From positions 1,240,001 to 1,304,000 of the forward strand of contig JASISA010000027.1 in the NCBI GenBank assembly GCA_031771865.1: DNA of 64,000 bases, written 5' to 3'. The stretch comes from Nothophaeocryptopus gaeumannii (Eukaryota > Ascomycota > Dothideomycetes > Mycosphaerellales > Mycosphaerellaceae). Shown piece after piece: positions 52,687 through 63,262 of the stretch. The position numbers were made by a program, and so were the translations under genes. Position 1 is the stretch's first letter; each line of letters starts with the position of its first letter. A model generated the notes under the pieces. That model was given only the letters and a program-made list of their open reading frames with translations, did not search any database and was not told the DNA's origin.

Positions 52687-53511
52687 ATGCCCACCAACAT
52701 CCTTAAACCAACCCTCGAAGCAGGCACCTTAAGCGCCATCTCCAACATCCTCGCCCAACTAATAACCTGCTATCGAAGCAGCGTAAGCCCCTACATCCTA
52801 CCTCTCCGCTCACTACACACTAACGCAGACCCCAGACCTCCTACACCCTTGACCTCACAAGTCTCCTCCAATTCGTAACCTTCTCAATCATCTCCTGCCC
52901 GCCAAACTGCATCTGGCAAGCTTTCCTCGAAGCCCAATTCCCCGCGTACGCCGCAGAAGGACTATCATCGAATGAGAAGGAGTTGCTTGTGGATGAGGTC
53001 ACTTCAGGAAAGGGGACGGGGATTGAGAGGGATGGAAAGGACATGAATGGCAGTGTAGGTCAGAGGAAACCGGAGAAGAAAGCAATGACGGAGGAATCTG
53101 GATCCGCGATTGAGAAGAAGAAGGCAGGACAGCTGAGTATAAAGAATACTGCGATCAAGGTTACGTTGGATCAAACGTTGGGTGCTGCTGTGAATGTATG
53201 TCCAAACCAACCCCAACTCTCCTACCCAGTCCGTTCTGTCCAACTATGCATGCTTACTAAAATATCTTGACTGATAGACCGTCCTCTTTATCATCGGTAT
53301 CGGTCTCCTCAAAGGCAAATCTCTGGACCTCGCCTATCAAGACGTCCGAGAACAGTTCTGGCCCATGGTCTTCGCGGGACAGAAACTCTGGCCGGCTGTG
53401 AGCATTTTGAGCTTTACGGTGATTCCGTTGGAGCATCGGATGTTGTTTGGAAATGTGGCTGGGTTGTTCTGGGGTGTGTATTTGAGTCTGGTGGCTTCTG
53501 GAAAGGCGTGA
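52687..53511 (+). CDS. Mpv17/PMP22-family membrane protein
   Basis: Three exons, 52687..52782, 52836..53195 and 53278..53511, with introns GTAAGC..ACCCCAG and GTATGT..CTGATAG; the product is 229 residues. LDLTSLLQFVTFSII..PPNCIWQAFLEAQFPAY and, at the end, REQFWPMVFAGQKLWPAVSI..VPLEHRMLFGN-like sequence (here TVIPLEHRML) are the family blocks. Four membrane helices are predicted. Members sit in the inner mitochondrial or peroxisomal membrane and may form channels. A strongly charged segment of about 60 residues (SSNEKELLVDEV .. AIEKKKAGQ) is inserted between helices. The internal acceptor 14 bp after the first AG was chosen because it alone keeps the frame. Confidence 0.87.
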
Positions 53512-53549
53512 ATGAATGATGTGGTCCGCAACCAGAGCGACTCTCAGTC

Positions 53550-54758
53550 TCAGTAGGATCTTCTGTGGCGAGGACGGTCTGAGTCGTAGATGCGATCGCG
53601 GAGCTTATATTCGCGCTCGACCTTGTATGGCTTGGTGTAGGCTCTCGAAGTTCTCCCTGCTGTGTTGCGGCGAGGACTGCGATGCAGAGATCCTCTTCGA
53701 TCCAAAGTCCGGTTGCCATTAGCCACGCTTCTGCTCAAGGCTCTTGAATTCTGTACAGAGCCTTCTGCAGCTCTCTTCTCCGCGCGCATTTCGCGCCATT
53801 CTGTCCTATCCTCACGGTACCAGATATTCCACCGGGCGACCTCGTCGCTGATGTCGGATCTAGAAGGTGCGACACGACTCCGAGCCAAGCCCCGGCCCTC
53901 GAGAATCTCATGCCCACGAAGCTCATCCCACGATTGATGGAATTGCGCGACCTCCTCGAGCTCTCGCGCGGCTATAGATGGTCGCCATTTGTCGCCAGAC
54001 TCGTCATCGTCGATTACTTGAACGGCATAGGTCGTGAGCCATTTTCGCTGTGCGGCATCTTTCAAAGTCCGCTTCTCGAGCGAAAGGATGGACGACAGGA
54101 GCTCCGGTGCGATCCTAGCTTGCTTCACACCTCGTGCCTCAAAAGCAGCGGCGAGCTTCGCAGCGACATTGATCTTTCCTTCAGTCAACGCAAATTCCCC
54201 CTTACTCTGGAACCCATATTTTCGCAACTTCTCCATCGAGATATTCGGTCGGACGCCCTTGTGCGCCGTGTCCATTCGCAAAAGCTCTCCGATGGCAGGA
54301 TACAATTGATACAAGCCGGCGGCTTCCAATGCCTCGATCGTCGTCGTTCGTGAGGCCGCGTCCAAAACCACCGTATCTGTGGTGATGACGACCTCAGAGT
54401 ACTCTCGAACAGTGCCACTTCCTCGGTTGGTGAGCTCAACACCGAGACGCGCCATCATGTCTGGAGCTGGCTCGAACTTGACTTTCTTGCCGTTGGAGTT
54501 CCGTACGGCGAATGGATCGATGAAGGTAATATGGATGTTGGATTCGCGGGTGTCTCTCTTGAAGAACGCCATTTGCAGAGCGAACAACAGCGACGGCGTG
54601 AAGAAGACGAAGGCATTGTTGGAGTTCTTTTTGCCTAGCAGGGCGGTCTCCAGATCTCTCTTGGTGTAGGCGACGGTCTTGCCGGATGCTGGTGCGAAGC
54701 GGTCCTTGGTGTTGACGCCGTTGGAGCTGGTGGACCAGACGCGGAAGAGGGGCTCCAT
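53550..54758 (-). CDS. Fungal protein of unknown function with Arg/Ser-rich tail
   Basis: An intronless 402-residue protein. The N-terminus EPLFRVWSTSSNGVNTKDRFAP resembles the opening of DUF7587-type fungal proteins, but I cannot be sure. Residues 30-200 look folded, with ALQMAFFKRDTRESNIHITFIDP and YSEVVITTDTVVLDAA. The last 90 residues are Arg-, Tyr- and Ser-rich (SLHRSPRRNTAGRTSRAY, DRPRHRRSY), an RNA-binding-like or nuclear composition. It is convergent with the Mpv17-like gene (38-bp gap). Confidence 0.7.
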   Translation of the reverse strand: MEPLFRVWSTSSNGVNTKDRFAPASGKTVAYTKRDLETALLGKKNSNNAFVFFTPSLLFALQMAFFKRDTRESNIHITFIDPFAVRNSNGKKVKFEPAPDMMARLGVELTNRGSGTVREYSEVVITTDTVVLDAASRTTTIEALEAAGLYQLYPAIGELLRMDTAHKGVRPNISMEKLRKYGFQSKGEFALTEGKINVAAKLAAAFEARGVKQARIAPELLSSILSLEKRTLKDAAQRKWLTTYAVQVIDDDESGDKWRPSIAARELEEVAQFHQSWDELRGHEILEGRGLARSRVAPSRSDISDEVARWNIWYREDRTEWREMRAEKRAAEGSVQNSRALSRSVANGNRTLDRRGSLHRSPRRNTAGRTSRAYTKPYKVEREYKLRDRIYDSDRPRHRRSY

Positions 54759-55665
54759 GTCGTCGTCGTTATTGTTGATGGTATACCGCTTAGCTCTTGG
54801 ATGAACGGATGGATATTGACGGTTGTTATCAGGCGAATGTCATGACCATGGATGATGATGTTTTTGCTGTCGTGGAAGTCAAGAGTTGAAGTGCATGACA
54901 TTGAATAAGAATGAGAGCGATAGAGGCAGCAGCCAACATGTGCCGATGGGCATTGCATGTGATGAAGTCGAAGTGAAGCCATCTTGTTGCCTCTTTGGCC
55001 TGCTTTTGCTGGAGCAGAGGTTCGTGGCTGGCTCACTTGTGCGTTTCATGGTCATTCCTGTCACATGAAAGACTCTGGTTTAGGCAGGCACGAACGCATG
55101 TGTCGAGGGAAAGAGCGCGCTGTTCGCAAAGTCATGAATGATTTAGACGGGCGGGCGCGTTGCGGAGGAACCTGCAGTGCTATCGTACACTGTTGTCCAA
55201 GATGCACGAAGAGCACGTACCGGGGTCTGGCGTGCTTGACAGCACTACCGTCTACCTAAGTTGCCAAGAACATATACGCCAGCTTGCTCGGACATACGAC
55301 GCGGGAGGTAACGGTACCTTGCATGTAGAAGGAAGCTTATGTAAACATCAACCTGATTGTCGATATGTAGATTCCTTCCGATGCGCTAGCTACCTAGCCC
55401 AAGAGGAATAAGGACAATTACATTAGATCGTCGTATCGTTGACGCAGTGCTCATCACAATCTCGAAAAGTGTCGCTCATTCAAAAATTCCCGAAGTGGTA
55501 TCATCGGTCACCTAACCCAGCTTTGCTCACTGCCTCACACGTCTTCTTCGTGGCGACTTGGGTGTATGTAATCGTAAGTCGTAACGAGCGTCTCATGCAC
55601 ATTTTCGGCACTGCTTCAGTGCTGTGTCGTGCCCTGATGCCTATGCAATGCGTGCGTTCAACTCC
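54759..55665. other. Intergenic, no supported gene
   Basis: About 900 bp; promoter of the 402-aa protein gene and 3' flank of the CFEM gene. Confidence 0.4.
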
Positions 55666-56686
55666 TTACAGAGCGAAGACGGCCATGGCGGCGGCACCAA
55701 TGAGAGCTGGGGCAGCGGTGATCATTGGGGCGAAACCGCTGGAGGTGGCGCTCGAGGCAGCACCGGCGGCGGCAGAAGATGCGGAGTTCGCAGCAGCACC
55801 AGCGGACGAGGAGGCAGCGGCACCAGCACTGCTTGCGGCGCTTGAGGCGGAGTGGGCGACGCTAGAAGCGCTACAAGTTTGTTAGCGATAGATTCGTGAT
55901 CGTACTCCAGGTTCTTTAGTGACTCACCTTGCGGCAGCAGACGATGCAGCAGAAGCAGCGCTTCCGCTTGCGCTGGAGGCAGCGGACGCGGCAGAGCCAG
56001 TAGCAGAGCCAACAGCACCTCCAACAGCACCAGTTCCACCGGAGGAATAGATCGTGGTCATGCCAGTAGTGGTGGTGAATGAGGAGCCAGAGGCAGAGAC
56101 GATAGCGGTAAGAGCAGAAGTAGTGACCGCAGAGCGGCTCTCCGTACCGCTACCTGTAGCGCCAGTGCCTGAAGCAGACGATGCAGTGCCAGTGGCAGTC
56201 GCGGAGCCAGAAGCAGTGAGAGCGCTGGCACCGGAAGCGCTGGACGCGCCCGAGCCGAGGGCGTCTGCACGTAAATTAGCGTGTGAAACAACCCTCGAGT
56301 TTCAGGAGTACTCACTTGCGCAGTACTGAGTACCGTAGGAAATGACCTGCTGTGCCTCCTGGCTGTTTGAGCAAGCCTCGTTGGCGCAGTCGCGGACACC
56401 GTAGCCGAAGTCGGTCGCTTTGCAAAGGCAGTTCGCGTCAGTTGAGGAGCAGCCGAACGATCCTGCGAGGCCAAGCATGTTTGAGATGCAGGTTTGCTAT
56501 TGTCTAGTCAGTAACTGCGACAAGTCGTAGTAAGCGTCGGCGGCTTCAATGGACACCCTCGAGCTGGAGGCGCGTCAACGATGTAGTCGCGTGTAATGAA
56601 TGACTTACACCACATTGTGGCAGGCTGGCGAGGCCCTGTGCGGCGACGAGGGTAGCGCCAAGGGCGAGAGCAAAGACGGCCTTCAT
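55666..56686 (-). CDS. CFEM-domain GPI-anchored cell-wall protein
   Basis: Four exons: 56686..56609, 56496..56316, 56264..55928 and 55870..55666, giving 266 residues with all phases consistent. The signal peptide is MKAVFALALGATLVAAQG. The CFEM domain (about residues 18-87) has its Cys pattern: LPQCGQTC, FGCSSTDANCLC, VRDCANEAC and YGTQYCA, eight cysteines in all. The Asp of STDANC is the heme-iron-ligand position of CFEM haemophores. A long Ser/Ala/Gly/Thr-rich stalk follows. A C-terminal hydrophobic tail (MITAAPALIGAAAMAVFAL) after small residues gives a GPI signal. Role: cell-surface adhesion, or heme/iron capture, possibly host interaction. Confidence 0.92.
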
Positions 56687-58824
56687 GTTGACGGTGTTGA
56701 TGCTGATGGTACTGTCGAGTAATGTGTGGACTGGCGAACCGTAGATGCGGTAGTGTGTGGTCGCCGAAGGATGTCAATGCTTGTTCTTGTCAGTGCCTGG
56801 GATCCGCAGTTGAGGATGGAACAGTTTTGAAGCTGTCTGCGTGAGGTAACGATGGCAGGTGAAAGAGAGAGTCGCGGCACAGGTGACGGGCTGGGGGATA
56901 TTCGGGGTACTTGTGCCCGTGGCTTTCTCGCTTGTGACGCAGAGCAGATTCGCGCCAACGCAGCGGTAAGTTGGTCAACGGGCAGCGGATGGTGGCCTAG
57001 AAGCCGGATCACTTCAATCTGCCTCACTTTGAACCGTCCGTCGTTCCTGCTGCGACTCGTCGTTTGCGGTGGTGCTTGCTGCGATCAAGAGACACAGGGG
57101 AGCTTCCCAGATTGCAGGCAAAGTCTAATAAATCTTGGCCCGTTGCCCGGGGAAAGGACGACTGTCCGAGCGCTAACGGTGCTTAACCAAACGAACCGCC
57201 ACTGTGATTGGACATGAACTGCATATCGCTGCCAATTGGCATCTCCAAGAGTGCGTGCGCGATCCTGGGACTGAGCAAAAGCCAACACCGAACAGCGCAT
57301 AGGTCAAGTATGAGGTAACCTCGCGTTTGCTGCAGTGTTCGCATGCTCCATGCTTCATGCTCCACGCTCCATGCCGTGGTTCGAGACCGCAACTCTCTCC
57401 GACAGCAGTTCTCCCGGGCCTGCCGCAAGCTGCGCAAGCCATTCCCTGAGCCTGCATCGCTTGCTTTTGCAGAACCCTCTACCGTGCTAGTCCGGCTGCC
57501 ACGGTATTGGCTTGCTTCTTTGCCTCGCCGCCAGACTCTCGCTAGGTCCGCTTCAATGGCACGCTCTTCTGCTCAGTGTGGCGCGAGCTGTGCAACAAGA
57601 TCCCGTGTGCCTGAAGATCGGCAAGGGTGAAGTCAGACTCGCAAACCTACCCAGCCACGATCGCTTCGATGGATGTCCCGGTCCTCAGCGAATAGCATGC
57701 GCCACTAGACACACAAGTTTCGCTAGTCGCTTCACGCTATCGGCGTCCTGCATGTCGGTTTCTGCGTCATGTGTGGCGGGTGCCCTCTCTGTGGGAGGTA
57801 CACTCCCGCGACGTTAATTTCCGCCAGGGGAGCGTCGCTGGTGCACCAAGGTTCTTGACACAAATAATGAAGCCTCTCGTTCCGTAGCACGGAAACACAC
57901 AAAGGAGACGACGCCACTTGAAATACAAGAAGCGCGTCCGAGATTCGCGCTGTAAGACCAGTGTGCTACCGAGTGACATTAAAGGCAGTGTGGGGCTCGG
58001 AGCGGAGAGCGAACAGGCTCCATGTTGGCAGGGCAGCCAAGATCGAGCACACCAGCCTCACACAAGCATCATCATCATGGCTGGAGCGTACCCGCCGCCG
58101 CAGTTCCACCGCTACATGGTCCGTGACCCAAATCCAAGAAACCGCTCACTTTGTCCTGCTTTTGCTGATCGCACTCTCGTCAAGCGAGCCTGAAAGTTCG
58201 TCCGTCAGCTGTGCACGTTATCGCTGCTGAATACGGCAGTCAAAAGCGCTAGGAGACGCCATCGGGCCGGATCGATTGTGTGCATGAAGACTGAAGCCAC
58301 AACCGAAGGTTACCAAAGACCATCGTGGCACGGAGATGCAAGACATCAGGGGCATCTGCGAATGAAAGAGGGAATCCCTAAGATTTTGTCTTTAATATAT
58401 GCAACTGTGCTACTGTAGAGACTATTGGCGTATCTCGTATCTGCTGGTAGAGTGCAAAGCGTCCCGTAGTCTGTGGTCCATCATTTGACTGAGAGCTGGG
58501 CGCAATTACAATGTCACCTTTGCAGTGCCAATGAACATGCAAAGGCAGGGGTATCCGCCCTCGCGGCGAAAAATTGTCCACAAGCCGGGCTAGGAGAATG
58601 TTCCCAAAGCGAGTACTGACAGCGCCTCACATGCGGTAGCAAAATTGGAGGGCCCCGGGTAAGTAAGAAGTGCCGCCGTGGTGAAATGAGCGCGGCCGGA
58701 AGTTGACAGCTCGCTGAAGCTCCCCTGCCAGTTGAGGGTAGGAGTCAAGCTCCCTGTCATGAGAGTCGTGCTCATGCAGAGGAGCTCATTCCGGCGGCGC
58801 ATGCAACTATCGTCTGCATCAACT
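56687..58824. other. 2.1-kb intergenic stretch without a supported gene
   Basis: Holds the CFEM gene's promoter. Overlapping short ORFs on both strands lack support. No RNA gene or repeat seen. Confidence 0.45.
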
Positions 58825-61308
58825 CTATTCATCCTCCATCTTATCCAGGATGTCCGAGTCCTGCAGAGACACCGCGTTGCTATCGTCAGTGTCATCGCCG
58901 GAGTCGTCGTTCCCGTCACCTTCAGCATCAGAATCTGCCATGGCCTCCGAAGTAGGTTCGCCATTACCATCATCAAGCTTGCGGCGCTTGTTCGATCCCT
59001 CTTCGGCGGATATTCTTCCCTCCTCGATCTTCTCCATCAGCTTCGCACGACGCTTGTCGCCAGCAATCTGGATCTTGAGCATGTTTCGATGGCTGGTACG
59101 TCGACCGAAGAACTCGATGTAGTGGGTAAAGTCCTTGATGTTGTCTTCGTACCACTCGAACTCGCCATCCTGATAGCCTTTCGATTTCGGCTGCACCTGC
59201 TTCTGGCCGAGCGCTGCAGAAATGCGCTTGGTGATTGTCGCTTTGTCGCAGTAGCAACCGTTGTAGCAGAACCGATCGCGGACATCCTTGTTGCCGAAGC
59301 CCCCTTCACTAGTAATTCGCAAGAGCATATCGCGCCACAAGAGGTGAGGACAGAAGTCCACAATGGCTTCGGCAGCACGCTTGACCAGTATCGGCCGCTT
59401 CTCTAGCTGCTTCAGTGTGAGAACAGTCTCCTTGAGCGTGAATTTGGCTTGCTCAAGGCCTTCAGTTATGCCCTTCTTGCCTGGGTTCCAGCAGATCTTG
59501 ATCTTGGCCATTTGCTCGGGTGTGAGCTTCTCAGCCTCGCCTGCCTCAATCATCGCATCTACATGCTCGTAGCCCATTGCTTCGGCTTTCTTCTCATCTT
59601 CTTCACCAGCGAAGGTGTATGCTCCAGAGTGATATTGGTCGCCGCCAGTTTCTCCCTTTGGCTGGCCGCCTCGCTTCTTACGCTCCTTCTTCTGGGCGGC
59701 GGTCTCACCATCGGACGAGGCTTCAGGCTTTCTCTGACGCTGCTTCTTCGCTGCACGTGCTATGCGCTGCTGTTCCTGAAGCTTAGCGTCAATCTCGTCA
59801 ATGACCCCAACATTGCGAAGTCGCGTCTGCTCCATATTGGACAGAGTTTCGGGCTCATAGTAGCTGTCGTCCCACATGGCTTCTTCCTTGAGCTTCTTGA
59901 AGTCCAGATCGCGAGTCCAAGGAAACTCTTGGGCCTCTGCTTGTCGACGAGCAGATCGACGACCTGACTTGGTGGTAAACTTCTTGGGATCGCTGGGCTT
60001 CTGACGGGCCTGATAAGGCGGGGTCGGCGGAGGAGGGGGCGGCGTGGTTGCAATCGGGGTCTCCTTCTTCTCTCTGCCGCGTCTATACACTTATAAGTGG
60101 GGTCCGTGAGAGTGACTGAATTCCATTACTTACCTCGCTCGTGGTGCTTGCTGCTCCGGTGGTGGGTACGCTCCTGGTGGCATCGGTTGGCCAGGATATC
60201 CTTGTGGCGGCATACCATAGGGCAACGACTGGGGCGGACCGACTGGCCGACCCATATTCATCTGTTGAGGTGGCTGATGCATTGGTGGCGCGGGTTGTGC
60301 GTAAGGCTGTGATGGGAGGACGCCCGGGTGAGGGTAGCCAGGATGTGCCATCTGAGGTGCCATCTGAGATGGCATCTGATGTTGCATTTGTTGTTGCGTC
60401 TGTTGTTGCAAATGAGGTGGGTAATGCGGTGGAGGGCCAGGAGGAGGGCCTGAATACTGCATGTGTTGAGGTGGCGGTTGAAAGTGCGGTTGTGAGGGTG
60501 GTGGCGGACGATGAGGCCCATTGTACGGCTGCTGCGGCAGGTTCATAGGCTGTTGCATGCGAGCACCACTAGTACTGCCTGGAACGAGCTCTGGAATGCG
60601 TTCACGCCCATAGATGCGAATACCCAGACCGCGCCACCGGGTGCGCTCCAGCAAACGGTAGTAAGCGTTCGCAGCCTCGTCCTGCGAAATGACCCATTGC
60701 TTGAGAGGAAAATCTTCCATGTAGCGCAGCATCTCAATGTCCTTCTCTCGCTGGTAGTCCTCGGTAGTCTCCCAGCTGCCATTCATCGGGTATATGGTGA
60801 CAGAGGCGTACATGATCTCCCACGTCCTGCGCATGTCCCTGCTGAAGCTTTTCCATGGGCGGTCGGTTGGGTCGTCAAACTTTTCTTTCGCTGGCTCCGA
60901 AGCTTGAGAAGAGACGGTGATCACGGATTTCGCGTCATCCATGAGGTCTTCATCCTCAATGGGATCATCTTCTGGTTCGATCTCGTCTTCCGTGGAGAAC
61001 TCGTACTCTTCGACTTCGTCTTCATTGAGAGGCTTGGCAGCCTGAGCCGGAGCCTTGGGGAAAACGTCAGTTGTGGACGTGAAGCGGGTCTTCAGGGATG
61101 CACTTGCCTTGCCTTTACGACCCCAAGGACGATTTGGGACACCAGCTGCCTCCTCGGCGGAGCTAGAGTCTGGGAATGCTGCTCCCCTAGTCGTCGTATT
61201 CGCTGCTGCCATTTTCTGCTTCACCTCTATGGTGTCTGCTACTGAAGATGAAGATTGTCGCATGCTACTTTGGCGCCGGGTTTGTCGAGTTGATGTCGTG
61301 GTATCCAT
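58825..61308 (-). CDS. Large nuclear-type protein of unknown function
   Basis: Two exons, 61308..60134 and 60082..58825, joined by a 51-bp intron (GTAAGT..GTATAG), give 810 residues in frame. Acidic segments are followed by RPWKSFSRDMRRTWEIMYASV and WRGLGIRIYGRERIPELVP near residue 155-265, which look folded. A Gln/Pro/Met-rich stretch (about 275-390) follows. The second exon adds Lys/Arg/Glu helices (FPWTRDLDFKKLKEEAMWDDSYYEP, KICWNPGKKGITEGLEQAKF) and a Cys-containing DRFCYNGCYCDKATITKRI. An acidic end closes it (DDSGDDTDDSN). The composition suggests chromatin or RNA processing. I do not recognise the family, and two fused neighbouring genes is an alternative. Confidence 0.7.
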
Positions 61309-62343
61309 ACTGTCTATCTGGCACTGCTAAACAGTCAGCGTTCCCTTGTAAGTCTCAAGACAGTCGCGCGAGCGCAAGGCCTGCTGAGTCGGCCGCACCA
61401 GCAATGCTCGGTGTGTGACCTGTAGCAAACAAGCACCGCATGGGTATGGGAGGCAGGTGACGTTGGCAGCGCCACCTTCCCAGCGCTGACGTACAGCACA
61501 ACGACGGTGCCAGCAGGTTGGCGTCGACAGTCAATTGCAGTTTTTTTCGTGACTGTCGAGTGTCGGTGACCTGTTCGGGTGTGAGCCTGAATTCGTAAAT
61601 AAAACGGCGCGCCAAGCCTTTGAAAAGTGGGGCCAAAGCAAAGCCAAATCCGCGTGAATGTTCACGAACCTCGAAAGCCTCACAGAGGCAGGCGCGCACT
61701 TCGCGCAAACACTTTCAAGGACAGTGCAAGCCTGAAAATTCAGTCAGCGGACCCGTAAGCTGGCAATTTGGTGGAATACGGATACTGACGACGTGATTGC
61801 GGCGCGTAAAGGTGATGTCGCAGTACCGCGTAAAGAGGGCCCAGGGCCGGTAAGTGAATGAACTCAACCAAAACAATGCACGCAACGAGGTGATGGCAGA
61901 ATTTTGCCGCCTGTATCGAGCTCCGTGTGGTTGATGTTGATGAGTGAAAGTTGATGTCAGGAGCGAAGATGGAATGGGAAGTTTCAGATGGAAATGCAAT
62001 CTGTGGAGAACTTGGCCTAAGCTCCTGCACTAGCGACGAGTGAATGATGACGCGCCGCTAGCACACGGACCCTTGCACACCTTCACTTCGTCGCATGTGA
62101 AAGCTCATCCTTCGCGAACAAGAACCCTTATCGTTCATGCGCAAGCCAATATTGAAAGTGTCCTACATTAATCAGCACATTGTATGGAAACACTAGATGG
62201 CAAGAAAAAGGAAAGTGAAGAAACGTACATGGTAGAGCTTGAGCCGTCGCTTGAACGGGCTTATGAGAACCTCCTGCAATGTTCAAAGAGGTATGGAACA
62301 ATTCGACTCTCTCTTCCTTTTCCAAGATCGCTGTGCTTCCGCA
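61309..62343. other. Intergenic, no supported gene
   Basis: About 1 kb; promoter of the 810-aa protein gene and the 3' flank of LSM1. No gene seen. Confidence 0.4.
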
Positions 62344-63004
62344 TCAGAATATGATCTCTCCAGAGTGTTCCCCCTCGAAGCCAAGCTCCGCCAACTTCTT
62401 CTGCTTCGACTTGTCGGTCTTCTTCCGCAACTTCTCCTCCTGCTTTTTCAATCCGAGAATCTCGTTTTGATCTGCTTGCTTGAATCCTTGTGGAATGTAG
62501 TCATCCTTATCCAGGTCCTATGCTATATCAGCTTTCCATTGTAGTCGCGTGAGGGCTTGGAAAGGATTATCGCACAATTTCGCCCAGGAGCAGGACGTTC
62601 TCGCCTCGCACAAGGAAAAGCCCATGCTCGACATCGCAGTATAGTTGTTTCGCGAAAGTACGCTCCACGGTATCTTGCAAGACCAGATTGCCTGGCAGCG
62701 CAATCGTCAGACACGGCGCATGGTGCGTTCCACGTTTCAAGTGCTCTTACCAAACTGATCCCAGCTTCTCAACACTCCGATGAGCTTTCTCCCATCTCGT
62801 AAAGCCACCATGAGCTTCTCTGAAGTTTTGCTAGTATATCAATGTCCTCCTCACGGATCGTTGCTGCGAGCGTGCAAACTCACTGTCTGTTAGGTCGAGG
62901 AGTTGAGCGGCGGTTGTGAACATTTGCGGCGGGAGTTGTGGTGGGCCGGATGGCATCGGCGAGCCGCGCGAGGGCCCAGCATCATGGAGACTGAGGTTCT
63001 CCAT
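62344..63004 (-). CDS. LSM1: LSM1, U6-like Sm protein of the Lsm1-7/Pat1 decapping complex
   Basis: Four exons: 63004..62884, 62819..62751, 62691..62576 and 62517..62344, giving 159 residues. MENLSLHD and a Pro-rich run lead to MFTTAAQLLDLTD, then KKLMVALRDGRKLIGVLRSWDQFGN (Sm1), then GLFLVRGENVLLLGEIDLD (Sm2). The tail is Lys-rich (KKQEEKLRKKTDKSKQKKL) and ends EHSGEIIF, as in fungal Lsm1. Lsm1 distinguishes the cytoplasmic mRNA-decay ring from the nuclear Lsm2-8 ring. Three introns in 159 codons are typical. It is divergent from a Vps39-like gene. Confidence 0.94.
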
Positions 63005-63262
63005 GTGCTCGTTCGTTGTATGGGTACGAGAAGGGGTGTAGTTGTTGACGATGGCGTAAGTAGTGTTGTCGGGCTTTGGAGGCGGGGCACGTTCCGTGGT
63101 GCGGATCTTCACGAGAGCTTCAGGTCACCAGATGGACGATGATCTTAAAACAATCCTCACAGGCAAATAAAATACCAATCACGTTCGAAATGACTCGCGA
63201 TCACATGCGACCGACAATGAAAACACGATAATAGAGTGCGTCTTCAAAGCTGTCTCGGCGAG
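63005..63262. promoter_or_regulatory. Bidirectional promoter (LSM1 / Vps39-like)
   Basis: 258 bp between divergent ATGs. A CCAAT box at 63175-63179 lies about 88 bp from the plus-strand ATG. No TATA box is clear. Confidence 0.45.

Noticed and set aside
55666..56264. Ser/Ala/Gly repeats as a minisatellite
   Set aside because: The repeats are irregular at the DNA level and are explained by the stalk of a GPI-anchored CFEM protein.
58732..59406. 224-codon plus-strand ORF over the 810-aa protein gene
   Set aside because: Complement of Asp/Glu/Lys-rich codons, giving a Val/Leu/Ile-rich pseudo-membrane protein. The opposite strand has the better gene with a spliced partner.
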